64,000 nt of DNA, from NCBI RefSeq assembly GCF_029633865.1, contig NC_079222.1:30686936-30750935 (forward strand), written 5' to 3'. The translations under genes and the position numbers were made by a program. This document shows, piece after piece, positions 1-12,279 of the stretch (position 1 is its first letter; the number at the start of each line of letters is the position of its first letter). The stretch comes from Lampris incognitus (Eukaryota > Chordata > Actinopteri > Lampriformes > Lampridae). Below the pieces are notes generated by a model. It searched no databases and had not been told where the DNA came from. It was given only the letters and a program-made list of their open reading frames with translations.

Positions 1-480
1 ATCCTTGTCCATTATTATCTTGTTTTTTGGCAGAACTACTTTGATACTATGTCAAAACACTTTCGATCACTATACATTTCTCTCCCCATATTGCCATATT
101 TGGGCTTTCAGAAGACTACAACCGATATACCTCCAAGCAATATTCTAGCTTTCACTTCCTTACTGGCAAGACGTCATCTTCTTCTTCCCTGGAAGTCAAC
201 CAAAGCTCCCTCCAGCAGTCAGTGGCTCTGTGATATTATCTCCTTTCTAAAGCTAGAGAAGATTAAATGTTCCATGAGACTTAACTCTGATAAGTTCTAT
301 TATAACTGGCCATCTTTTTTGATGTTCTTCAACTCTCTTCAATCTCTATCCTCTGATTGACAGACACCCCCCCACACACACCCCGGTTCGTTTCTGTTTC
401 AATTAATTAATTATTTCCCTTATTTATTTATCTCTAGTTTACCTTTTGTTTTGTTCTGTATAATATGAAAACAATTTTAA
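1..480 (+). mobile_element. L1-type LINE, 3' end of ORF2 and 3' UTR
   Basis: A plus-strand frame from before position 49 to 360 has the look of the extreme C-terminus of L1-clade ORF2: a stretch reading LLARRHLLLPWKS, then SSSQWLCDIISFLKLEKI, then FYYNWPSFLMFF before the stop. In L1 relatives this region follows the reverse transcriptase domain. The A/T-rich sequence after the stop is taken as 3' UTR; its end is a guess. The element begins outside the window, so completeness cannot be judged. Family recognition is from memory of L1 tails, not a search. Confidence 0.6.
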
Positions 481-1088
481 AAAGGCAGAAAATATGGCTT
501 GTTTTTTTATCCATTGAGATGCACAGTACTTTGATTATATTACTATTATGTTGCTGTTTTTACTGTGACTCTCATCGTTAAACAGACATTGGTTTGTCTT
601 CTCATGTTCTCATGCACCATATTTCCTAATAAAAATATTAAGCAAAAAAAGTACACTGTATTACATAAAAAAACGGAATATGTTGACCTTGCCTTTCTTT
701 CATGACTTGCTCTAAAGGAGGTACATTTTCATTTTCTACTTTAATCATTCATCTATTTCATCATTACCACCCATCACTCCAGGCGTAGTATAAGCAGCAC
801 TAGCCCATCCATCACAACCTGTTTCATCCTCTTTTGTCAGTAACCAAGATTAGTTTTGTGATAAAATTTCTCATAAGAAATATGGTGCACAGACTCAAGA
901 GTTTGAATACATCTGTGAACCTACAAACTACAGAGGCATCTTGAGGTTTTAGAATCAGGAGCAGGTAGGTATTGCTACATCATGTCCAGACTCCTTTGTC
1001 AAGCACATGTAGGGTCAGTCAGGGCTCCATTTATGGCAGTGAGGGCTTCAGGGTGTGTGCCATTCAAATACTGACCCAAAATCACTTC
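481..1088. other. intergenic, no recognised feature
   Basis: A/T-rich sequence between the LINE tail and the presumed end of edem3. No exon, tRNA or repeat was recognised. Confidence 0.5.
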
Positions 1089-1648
1089 TTTATTATCAGT
1101 ATGGGAAAAATCAAAGGAACTCTGCTTTCAGATAAGCAATGAAAAAGTTTCTTTCCGCGGGCTGGCATTCAAATTAATACTTAATACTGTCAAATAAAGC
1201 CAACCATTTTGTATATTCTGTACTGTACATTGTACGTATACTGGTAGGCTCTGTCATGTCCATCAACCTCAGGCATGTATGTAAGTAACCTGCTAACATC
1301 TATTTTCAGCATCTGATATATTCTCTGCACCATTGCACTTTATCACCTCTTATTTCGCCTGTATAAGTCAACCCTTGTGTATATATATCTAAAGATTGTT
1401 GTGTTGTAGTGTTGTTATTCTATGTGTTAAGTACACAGAGAGCCACAAAACCAAGTCAAATTCCATGTAGTGCAAACCTACATGGCCAATAAACATGATT
1501 CTGATGATCACAGGCTTGAGTTAGGTCCATTGTTGGAGTTAGGATTTCAAGAGGAATCTGGAGGAGAAATCTCACCCTCAAAGCATGGCTCAATATTACT
1601 CAATGCCTGCTGTCCTGATGTCATTGTGCAGTACAGCTGCTGTGACTG
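1089..1648 (-). other. edem3: probable edem3 3' UTR with polyadenylation signal
   Basis: The edem3 stop codon is at 1649-1651 on the minus strand. Downstream the only AATAAA seen is at 1089-1094 (TTTATT on the plus strand), giving a 3' UTR of about 550 nt. Cleavage site and UTR extent are inferred. Confidence 0.4.
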
Positions 1649-1806
1649 TCATTCTCCCTTAAGCTCTTCTTCCTCCTCCTCAAGCAGCACCTCTCCTTTC
1701 TCCAGGACAAACTCCAGGGCAGGCCCTCTAGCAGCTCCCTTCTGCACCTCCCCCCCATCTGCCAGACGGAACTTTATGTTCATTCCCAGCTGCTTCTCTG
1801 GCTTAC
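1649..1806 (-). CDS. edem3: edem3 terminal coding exon 21
   Basis: Residues 768-819, with a run of six glutamates and the end LKGE followed by TGA. No KDEL-type motif follows in any minus frame just downstream. An alternative last exon further on is possible but was not found. Confidence 0.75.
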
Positions 1807-4800
1807 CTGGACAGTAAAGAGAGAAAAGAAGAAGAAGAAAAAGATCAGACAGACCAGAATAAGAAGAATTAAATGTGAGGGAGCTACTGAGTATACAATA
1901 TTCATCACAAGATCTACCATGACAGTGTTTCAGGAGCATACTAAAGAACTTATGGGTAGATACTCCTCCTTCTGGTCCTCACCTTGTCCAAGCTGCCTAT
2001 CTTGGGCTAGCAACAGTACATCTACATTGCGGTGCTCCTCCAGGGCTTCTGTCAGCACAGCGCCTTCACGGCTGAAAAGGAAGACCAATGGAAGACTAAT
2101 GTCTATGGTGGAGTCGCCATCTCCAACCATCTGGAAAAGTGGTGTCTCCTCTCTGTTACTCCCCTCACGGTGGTCTAAGAAAAAGCATGTAAAAAGTGTT
2201 TGTGAACTACAACTGTGGATGACAGCTAGAAGACAGTGAATCATTTTTAGTTAATTAATTGTTTGAGCTGCATATGTTTGTGAAGAAACAACAAACACAA
2301 ACCTATTTTTCCTTTTTAGCAGTTAATGTTTGAGGGGTTTTTTTAGGCTTTCTGTAAGAATAATCTAAAATAAATAAATTGAGTGATCCAAAAAAGAACA
2401 GCTGGCACCTGTATTTATGCAGAATCACAAAACATATAAGTAAGTGAATAAAAGGTGTCGGGAACAGCAACGAATATCCTGGATAAAGTTTTTTTCTTCG
2501 TTTTTTTCTTCAGCAAAACTAGTGGCTTCAGATGCAAGGTATTAAGACAGGGAAATGTGCAGACCTCAAGTTAAAGAATGACCTTTTGACATAATAACAA
2601 TCTAAAACATATAGCTAAATAAACCCAAGAACCTAAAAAGTGAGGTTGTTTCTTGAAATTGTCCAGTTACAGCAGGACTGTAATCCTGTTGAAAAAGTGC
2701 GGAATGACCTCAAGAGGAGATTGCATGTGAGGTTCCATTGCAGAATATGCTTGAGTTCTTTACAAGTAGAATGAGAGAAATTTCTTAAAACAGATTGGGG
2801 AATTTATAAAAAAAAATCACTTCTGATGACATCAATCTAAAATGTTCCTCTACTTAATAAAAAAGGTGTTTAGGGAAAAAAAAGACTGATTTAATAATTT
2901 TTAGTGTCAGTTCTCAGGGAAAGGTGTGTAGACATTTGGTATTCACTACAGCTACTACATACACTCACCGGCCACTTTATTAGGCACACCTGTCCAACTG
3001 CTCGTTAACGCAAATTTCTAATCAGCCAATCACATGGCAGCGACTCAATGCATTTAGGCATGTAGACATGGTCAAGACGATCTGCTGCAGTTCAAACCGA
3101 GCATCAGAATGGGGAAGAAAGGTGATTTAAGTGACTTTGAACGTGGCATGGTTGTTGGTGCCAGACGGGCTGGTCTGAGTATTTCACAAACTGCTGATCT
3201 ACTGGGATTTTCACGCACAACCATCTCTAGGGTTTACAGAGAATGGTCCGAAAAAGAGAAAATATCCAGTGAGCGGCAGTTCTGTGGGCGAAAATGCCTT
3301 GTTGATGCCAGAGGTCAGAGGAGAATGGCCAGACTGGTTCGAGCTGATAGAAAGGCAACAGTAACTCAAATAACCACTCATTACAACCGAGGTATGCAGA
3401 AGAGCGTCTCTGAACGCACAACACGTCGAACCTTGAGGCAGATGGGCTACAGCAGCAGAAGACCACACCGGGTGCCACTCCTGTCAGCTAAGAACAGGAA
3501 ACTGAGGCTACGATTCGCACAGGCTCACCAAAATTGGACAATAGAAGATTGGAAAAACGTTGCCTGGTCTGGTGAGTCTCGATTTCTGCTGCGACATTCG
3601 GATGGTAGGGTCAGAATTTGGCGTCAACAACATGAAAGCATGGCTCCATCCTGCCTTGTATCAACGGTTCAGGCTGCTGGTGGTGGTGTAATGGTGTGGG
3701 GGATATTTTCTTGGCACACTTTGGGCCCCTTAGTACCAATTGAGCATCGTGTCAACGCCACAGCCTACCTGAGTATTGTTGCTGAGCATGTCCATCCCTT
3801 TATGACCACAGTGTTCCCATCTTCTGATGGCTACTTCCAGTAGGATAACGCGCCATGTCATAAAGCTCGAATCATCTCAGACTGGTTTCTTGAACATGAC
3901 AATGAGTTCACTGTACTCAAATGGCCTCCACAGTCACCAGATCTCAATCCAATAGAGCACCTTTGGGATGTGGTGGACCGGGAGATTCACATCATGGATG
4001 TGCAGCCAACAAATCTGCAGCAACTACGTGATGCTATCATGTCAGTATGGACCAAACTCTCTGAGGAATGTTTCCAGTACCTTGTTGAATCTATGCCACG
4101 AAGGATTAAGGCAGTTCTGAAGGCAAAAGGGGGTCCAACCCGGTACTAGCAAGGTGTACCTAATAAAGTGGCCAGTGAGTGTATATGCCTCTGTATGTTG
4201 ACATTTCAGATTTCAAAGCAACAAAGCAATGTGTTTCCTTGGAGTTTTCGTGGCAATACTTACCTATGATTATGATTCCTGTGGCCCCAGCCTCTTGCAG
4301 CCTACGAGCCTTGCCAACAAACATACAATCTCCACGCAGTGCCACAGCTATATGGCCTTTCAGCTCAGCAGCATTGTATATGGGTCCACATGCTGTGTAG
4401 GGAGATGCCTTCACTATGCTGCCCTTGACCTGGGGTACAAGAGTTTATGTACGCATGTGTGATTGAACAAACAAGTGTGTGGACGAAGAGAGAGAAATTT
4501 TATATTTGTAAAAGTTACAAAAAAGACACAAAACAAGGGAACTAAAGAAACTAATAAATAAACATCCCATGAGCACAATTGTTCAACAATTTATAAATAC
4601 ATATCTAATTTGAAGCATGATAAATTATTACAAAAAAACATCTTACTCCATGTTCCTGCTTGGTAAGGTCCATTCCAAATTTTGCTGGTCCGGCAGTAAG
4701 GACTGTCCTTCCCAAAAAAGGGGGTGATATGAGCTGAACTATGTGTGGCACCACGACTTCTTCTTCTGGTGTCTGGCTTACCTCTGCTACTAGCTTTAAC

Positions 4801-7800
4801 CGGTACAGTCCTTTATGCTCCTAAAAAAGGTTAAAATACCAAAAATTTGACTGTAACAATAACTTCAAGTTATTTTCTTAGGAATAGTTCACTGATGCCA
4901 AGCACCATTGTCTTTTCTCAAAAACCTGTTCATATCCATCCATTCATCCATTATCCAAACCGCTTATCCTGCTCTCAGGGTCACAGGGATGCTGGAGCCT
5001 ATCCCAGCAGTCATTGGGCGGCAGGCGGGGAGACACCCTGGATAGGCCGCCAGGCCATCACAGGGCCGACCATATCTAAAATCAACCGCCAAATAAAATA
5101 GAAGAAGATGAGTCCTTGAAGGTTGTGGCTAGATGGGATACAGCCACGGACGGAAGTGACGCAAAATCTTGCCAGGCGTATTTCATTGCTATGGCAATAG
5201 CTAGACTAGCTAACCTCCTAAGCTACCGTGAGTTGTAATAATTGGATTGCTGTCCAATTGGGAAAGGTTTTCAGTTGGTTTAACTTGTTCGATAACGTTT
5301 CTCTTCTTAGCGATCTAGCTAGCAACTTTAAACCCCTTTGCACACAAAAAAAACCCTTTCCTTTGAATGCTGTTATGATCATTTGAATAACCAGCAAATC
5401 CATGACTAAAATTTCATACGCCCTCTTCCTCTAGGTCTACTAAAAATATGCAGTCTTTTCCTTATGCAACACATTGAAGACAATCTTATGTAAAGAATAT
5501 TTCCTTGGCTGAAAGATGAACATGATATTAAATAAGTTTCATGTACCTAACTCAAAGGTAAGGCCATTGCATCTAGAAATTAAAATATACAACTTTTTTT
5601 CCCCCATATTTTTGTGCAACCAGACACTTGGACCAGTTCTGTCTCAGAGTTGAGTCTACGCTGAACAACTTCAGCTGAAAAATGTTTTAAGTGACTGATA
5701 CATCACCTTCGGTATAGACACTTTACGTTGTCAAAGACGGAGGCTTTTACCTCTGTACTCGCTAAAGTAGCGGCCCTCTTTAAGTGTTATTACCAGGTGT
5801 GGAGCCGGGATGACTTAAGGGGGCGAAATTACCTCCTCCAACAGATCAAGCAAAATCTGAGAGGATTCAAAAGAAAATAATTATCTAGGAACTAATTCAC
5901 ATATGAATGATGAATATGTTGCTTATTGAAATATTTTACGAATTGAATTGACTAAGTTAAGTAATGTTCAATAGTTGGTGAAATATGCTACATACGCAGC
6001 ATACTCAGCAGCGGGCTGTCTTTTTAAATCTATCTACCCCAGAGTCAGAAATTCCCTCTTCATCACTAAAAGGATAATGATTAAGAGCTCAGCCACCACC
6101 TACCCTCTGACTCCCAGAGTCTCCTGTCACAGCCTCAGTAAGCGGGGTGAGAGAAATGCCCATGCTTTTCAAGAACTCCACTGGCTCCATACCATTGTCA
6201 TGAAGCGGTAGTTCAATTTCCCTTTTTCAAAACAAAACACAAATACGCATTGATTAACCATGAACAAAGACCAAGACACAAACAGAATTAGAAAAAAAAA
6301 ACCTGTGGAAAAAAAAGAATAAAAAGGCTATGGTGTAAAAACATTATACTAGTCATCTCTCTCCAAATTTAACAAACTCTTGCGTGGACACACACCTGAC
6401 AGGCAAGGAGTGGAAGGCCCGTCCCACTCCAGTGAGGTACTTGTAGCTGTCCCGGATAGTCTTGGCAAAGGAAGGGTTGTTGGGAAATAAGGTCTGGGTA
6501 CTGGGGCAGGAGTATGTGAACAGGTCCTCTTCTTGGGAAATTGGAGTAACCATCTGAATCAGAAAACACATCTATCATGTAAAAACCCAGCCATTTCTTT
6601 ATAAATGGAATAGCAAAGGAGATCACCAACACATAAGGTATTTACAGACTACATGATATACAGTGTGTAAATAGTTACATACAATATGCAAATTTTCTCA
6701 TTTGGCAGATGTACTCTTGTGTCAGTCTGCTACATGCACCTTAGAGCAATGAATAGTAATAATATCACAGTTAAGAGTGTATGTCATATCAATTGCAACT
6801 GGAATAAGTGTGTGACACAAAGATAACCAGTAGTAACACAAATAATAGTCAAGTTATGTCAATTTGTATTGTACAGCCCATTATCACAAATTACAAATTT
6901 GCCTCAGTGGGCTTTACAGCAACACAACATCCTGTCCTTAGACCCTCGCATGGGATAAGGAACAACTCCCTGAAAAAAAAAAACAACCCTTTAACAGGGA
7001 GAAAAAATAGGTAGAAACCTCAGGGAGAGCAACAGAGGACGGCTCTCTCTCCCAAGATAGACAGAAGTGCAATGAATGTTGTGTTTACACAATTTACAGA
7101 ATACAAAATTGAAAGAGGATAACAGAATTATAATGGAATTATCAATTATATGAAGAATATGATGAGGAGGATGCCAAGCAGTGTCCAGATTCCACCGGAA
7201 CAGCCCAAGACCTGAGCCACGCGACCACCATCACCACGTAGACCTGACAGGAGGACAGACTACACATGCACACAAGAGAGACTCACATCACATCATTCAC
7301 ATAAGCAGGAGAAGAGAAAAAAACTAAACAAAACCAAAACAAAACACAGTCACACATCTGAGTGAGAAAAGGGTGTAACATTGAAACAGGATAACAAAAT
7401 TATATGGATTTATAAGATGTATACAAAGAAAATGTGATGAGGAGGATGCCAAGCAGTGTCCAGGTGGTGACCACAATCACCATGGAGACCTGGGAGGAGG
7501 ACAGACTGCACGTGCACACAAGGGAGACTCACATCAATCCAATCACACACACAGAAGAAGAGAAAGGAGAAGACATCATTCAGAGAGAGAGAAAAGACAT
7601 GTGAGAGAAGAGAACAGTTTGCAATAGTCAATAATCTATACTCGATAATCTCGTCGGCAGAACAGTGATTGGTAAATTCATTGAGACAGGAACTGACCTG
7701 CCATGCAGTACAGGTTGTGAAGAGCTCAACTTAAAGACAACTAATTGTAGGTTAAGGCAAAAAGATGAGTTTTAAGTTTGGATTTAAAGGACTCAACAGA

Positions 7801-10800
7801 CTCTGGTTGTCTGATGGCAGCAGGCAGGTTATTCCACAAGAACAGGGCCTGATAGGAAAAGGCCCTGCCACCAGCTGGCTTCCTTTTAACTTTGGGTACA
7901 CACAGGAGCCCTGTATTTTGACAGCAAAGAGCTCGAGATGGAATGTACAGTTTAAGGAGCCCAGACAGGTAATATGGGCAAGCCCATTTAGGATTTTATA
8001 AGTCAGCAGAAGCACCTTGAAGTCTGATCTAACATGAATAGGAAGCCAATGAAGGGAGGCAAGAATTGGTGTAATATGGTCAAATTTTCTAGCTTTAGTT
8101 AGGATTGTAGCTGCAGCATTTTGAACCATCTGAAGACTTTTAGTACTAGCATGTGGCAGACCTGAAAACAGAACATTATAGTAATCAAGTCTGGATGAAA
8201 CAAATGCATGTATTACAGTCTCTGCATCAACCATGGACAGGAAAGACCAAATTCTAGCTGTGATACTTAAGTGAAAAAAAGGCAGTCTTGGTATGGCAGC
8301 AGTATGGTTTCATGCCAGAAAAGAACACTACAGATGCGATGTTTGCTTTGAGAATGTTGACGGACAAGTATAGAGAAGGCCAGAAGGATTTACATTGTGT
8401 CTTTGTGGGTTTAGAGAAAGCACATGACAGGGTGCCGAGAGAAGAGGTGTGGTATTGTAGAAGGAAGTCAGAGAAGTATGTAGGAGTGGTGCAGGACACA
8501 TATGAGGGCAGTGTGACAGTGGTGAGGTGTGCGGTAGGAGTGACAGATGGGTTCAAGGTGGAGGTTGGATTACATCAACGATTGGCTCTGAGCCCTTTCT
8601 TGTTTGCAATGGTGACAGACAGGTTGACAGACAAGATCAGGCAGGAGTCTCCGTGGACGATGATGTCCATAGATGACATTGTGATCTGTAGCGTGTAGCG
8701 TAAGTAAGGAGCAGGTTGAGGAGAGCCTGGAGAGGTGGAGGTATGCACTGGAGAGAAGAAGAATGAAAGTCAGTAGGGGCAAGAGGGAATACATATGCAT
8801 GAATGAAGGAGGACATTGGAATGGTGAGGATGAAAGGAGTAGAGGTGACGAAGGTGGATGAGTTAAAATACATGGGGTCAACTGTTCAAAGTAACAGGGA
8901 GTGAGGAAGGCAGTTGAAGAAGAATGTGCAGGCAGAGTGGAGAAGAGTGTCAGGAGTGATTTGTGACAGAAGGGTACCAGCAAGAGTTAAATATGCTAAG
9001 ATTTTCGTTGGGAGTGACAAAGTTGGACAGGATTAGGAATGAGTATATTAGAGGTACAGCTCAGATTGGACGGTTAGGAAACAAAGCAAGAGAGGTGAGA
9101 TTGAGATGGCTTGGACATGTGTGGAGGAGACATGCTGGGTATATTGGGATAAGGATGCTGAAAATTGAGCTACCAGGCAAGAGGAATAGAGGAAGGCCAA
9201 AGAGGAGGTTTATGGATGTGGTGAGGGGGGACATGCAAGTGGTTGACGTGACAGAGGAAGATGCAGAGGACAGGAAGAGATGGAAATGGATTAGTAGCTG
9301 TGGTGACCTCTAATGGGAACAGCCGAAAGAGGAAGACAGTGGAGTGAAACACTTAAGAGTGTAAAATGAAAGGACATTTTGAAAAGAGCAGATAAAGCAG
9401 ATAGAGTGGTAGTGGTATGGAATAATCTAGATTTTGATGATTTTTTTTACCCTTTAGCTGCTAAATTTCTTATTAATTAATTATATTGGAAAGCACATAT
9501 CTATTGTTTACAAAATGTAGTTTGCTTCATTTTGACAGTGGGGGAAAAGGCAACTGGGACTCGACTTTTACGGTCTTCTGGTCATCTCTGACAAATGGAA
9601 TTTCAATCAGGAACCAAGATGCAACAATTTATCACTAGAAACAAACTTGACACATAGTAGTATCAGTAAAGTTATATTCAGCGTCAGATCTGAGTTATTC
9701 AAATGCTAATAGTAATTACCCTTTCATTTTTGAGCAGAGCAGAACAGATTTGCTCTGTGTCCTCTCCCCAATTGTACTTGGCCAATTACCCTATTTTCCG
9801 AGCTGTCGGTCGCTGCTGCACCTCCTCTGCTGATTCGGGGAGGGCTGCAGACTACCACACATCTCCTCCGATACATGTGGAGTCGCAAGCCCCTTCTTTT
9901 CACCTGACAGTGAGGAGTTTCGCCAGGGAGACGTAGGGCGTGGAAGGATCATGCTATTCCCCCCAGTTCCCCCTTCCCCCCGAACAGGTGCCCCGACCGA
10001 CCAGAGGAGGTGGTAGTGCAGCGACCAGGACACATACCCACATACTTTATTATTACTTATCATTTATTTTATTGCTTGATTACATTATGAAACACCTGTG
10101 CAAAGATTATCGGGGGAAAAAAACTGTTAACTGCAGTAAATAAACAAGTGAAACCCGTCTCACGGCGGTGGCTTGGCTCAGTTTTGTGCAGGAGAACCTC
10201 AACTACTGAGGGATGACCTCAAAATGAGCTGTTGATTGCCCCATGTGAAACTAGAAATGTTCCTTAAATTCAGCCCTGGTAACAATGTATCAAGATCACA
10301 AAGGTTCCAGCTTCAGAAACTGACCGTTGGGTGAGAAGGCAATCCAAGTTTACAACCCAATATTTGGTCTCATTTATTAAAAAAAAAAAAAACAACAACT
10401 TTCAGTTACATTAAGGTGTACTGTATATATGTAGGTCTGTGTGTGTGTGTTTTTGCAAGTGTGTAAGAGATAGTATCCTCACTGTGTTGTTGCCCAGGCA
10501 GGGCGGCTGGGCAGTGGACAAAGAGACGGGTAGGAGGTGGGCCTCTGTAGTGAAGATGTAGTCATCAATGTCGAAGGGCAGCTTGCTCTTCTCAGAGAAC
10601 AGCAGGTACAGGTATTTAAACATCTCCGCCAGGAAAAATGAGTCCATCCTACAAACAAACCATTTTCAAGCCACACATTTTTCTTCCAAAATACAACAAG
10701 TTACTTTTACAAAAGTTCAACTATGTGATCAAGAAATATAAACCACATTAATAAAAGATCACGTATACAACCGGACTTTCAACTAGCCTGTAGGAAAATC

Positions 10801-12248
10801 AAACATGTACCAATCAGTTGTAAAAGATATTTGCCCCCACACACTACCTGTCTTCATGTGTCCCTGTACGGACATCTTGCACAGCAGCAAAACCACAAGG
10901 CACCCTGGCATAGGCATTGAGCTTCTCCACAATGGATTGTCCCACCCTGAGGTAGTAGGGGTCACCCGTGGCCTGTAAAGAGCAAAACTTGATCCCACCC
11001 AGAGTTCTTACACATTACTTTTAGTATTGTCTTTATGCATGCTCAATAATCCAGCTAAGAAAAGCAAAGATTCAACTTTCTTTGACACTTTCAGTACTAT
11101 TTTGAACCCTTTTGTGTATTTACTTTGTAAATATGTAAAATTCTTTCACCTTATAGAGGTAGTAAGTGCTTTCGGCAAATTCTGGCCTAAGAGGGTGTTG
11201 GCCCCAATGAACGCGGAACTCGGTGGTGAAAGCCTAAAAAGAGAATGAAAAAATCATGTTGAATCAACACTGCTGACTCCTCTGAATCATGTCTAAAATC
11301 TGAGCTTTTCTTTTTATTTCAATGAAATCAAATAAACCACTTGTTTTTTTACAGTATTGTCAAGATATATGGTTTTCATAACACGAGGGACCTGCATCAC
11401 ATACTTTGAAAAATATTCATTCATCATTAGCCAGGGTTATTGTTTATCAATTTGTTTTTTCATAGGGATACATTACAAATCTATTATTTCAAATGTGCAG
11501 TTACTTAAAATGAGGTGAGCTCTGCAAACTTCGCAGAGGAGATGCCTTACCTCTGGCAGAAATTTGTGCTGTTTGGTGACTTGGTATAGCATTTCATGGG
11601 TCTCAATGGCAGGCTTTAGGTCTCCTCTCAAAACCTGTTGAACAGGTTAACAAGACATTTGAGTGTTACCAAACCTAAGTTTACCAAACTAGTCATTTTC
11701 AATTACCGTATTTCCTGGACTATAAATCACATTTTTTTTACTCATCTGGCTGGTCCTGTGACTTATATTTCAAAGTGACTTATACGATGTAATTTTGTGG
11801 GACGAATACACTGCATTTCAAATAAGGCCACTAAATGACACTGTTTACTCTTGTGACGCAATTGAAAATACTGTACCATAGTGATGTGCTGGTCGGGCAG
11901 GTTTGAGTGAGCCGACTAGAAAATATCACGGGTTTGGGTGGGTGGGTCAAAAAGTGACAAAGCAGCGATCCGAGTAAATTATAAATAACTTACAGAAACA
12001 TTGCATGCAATAGGCTAGCCTGTGCATTACTAGTCCACCTTCTCTTCCTCTCTCTGTGTAACTCTCGTTCTCTCAAACACACACACAGGTATGCAAGCAG
12101 CTTCACATCAATTTGCAATCGTGGTTTTGGTCAGTGCATGTGTTTTAGAGTGCTGAGGTTTCACATATGAGGTTTTTTCCCTAAGTTGTAACTGTAGCTT
12201 TTGCTTACACCACCAAAACTCTTATTTGGTCAGAAAGAGGAGGCTTCA

Positions 12249-12279
<31 letters not shown>

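Noticed and set aside
1470-1817. 115-residue plus-strand open frame
   Set aside because: It is the antisense of the edem3 last exon and its 3' UTR.
5140-5175. Internal promoter (GGAAGTGACGC) in edem3 intron 17
   Set aside because: A single ETS/CRE-like site with no exon or start evidence nearby.
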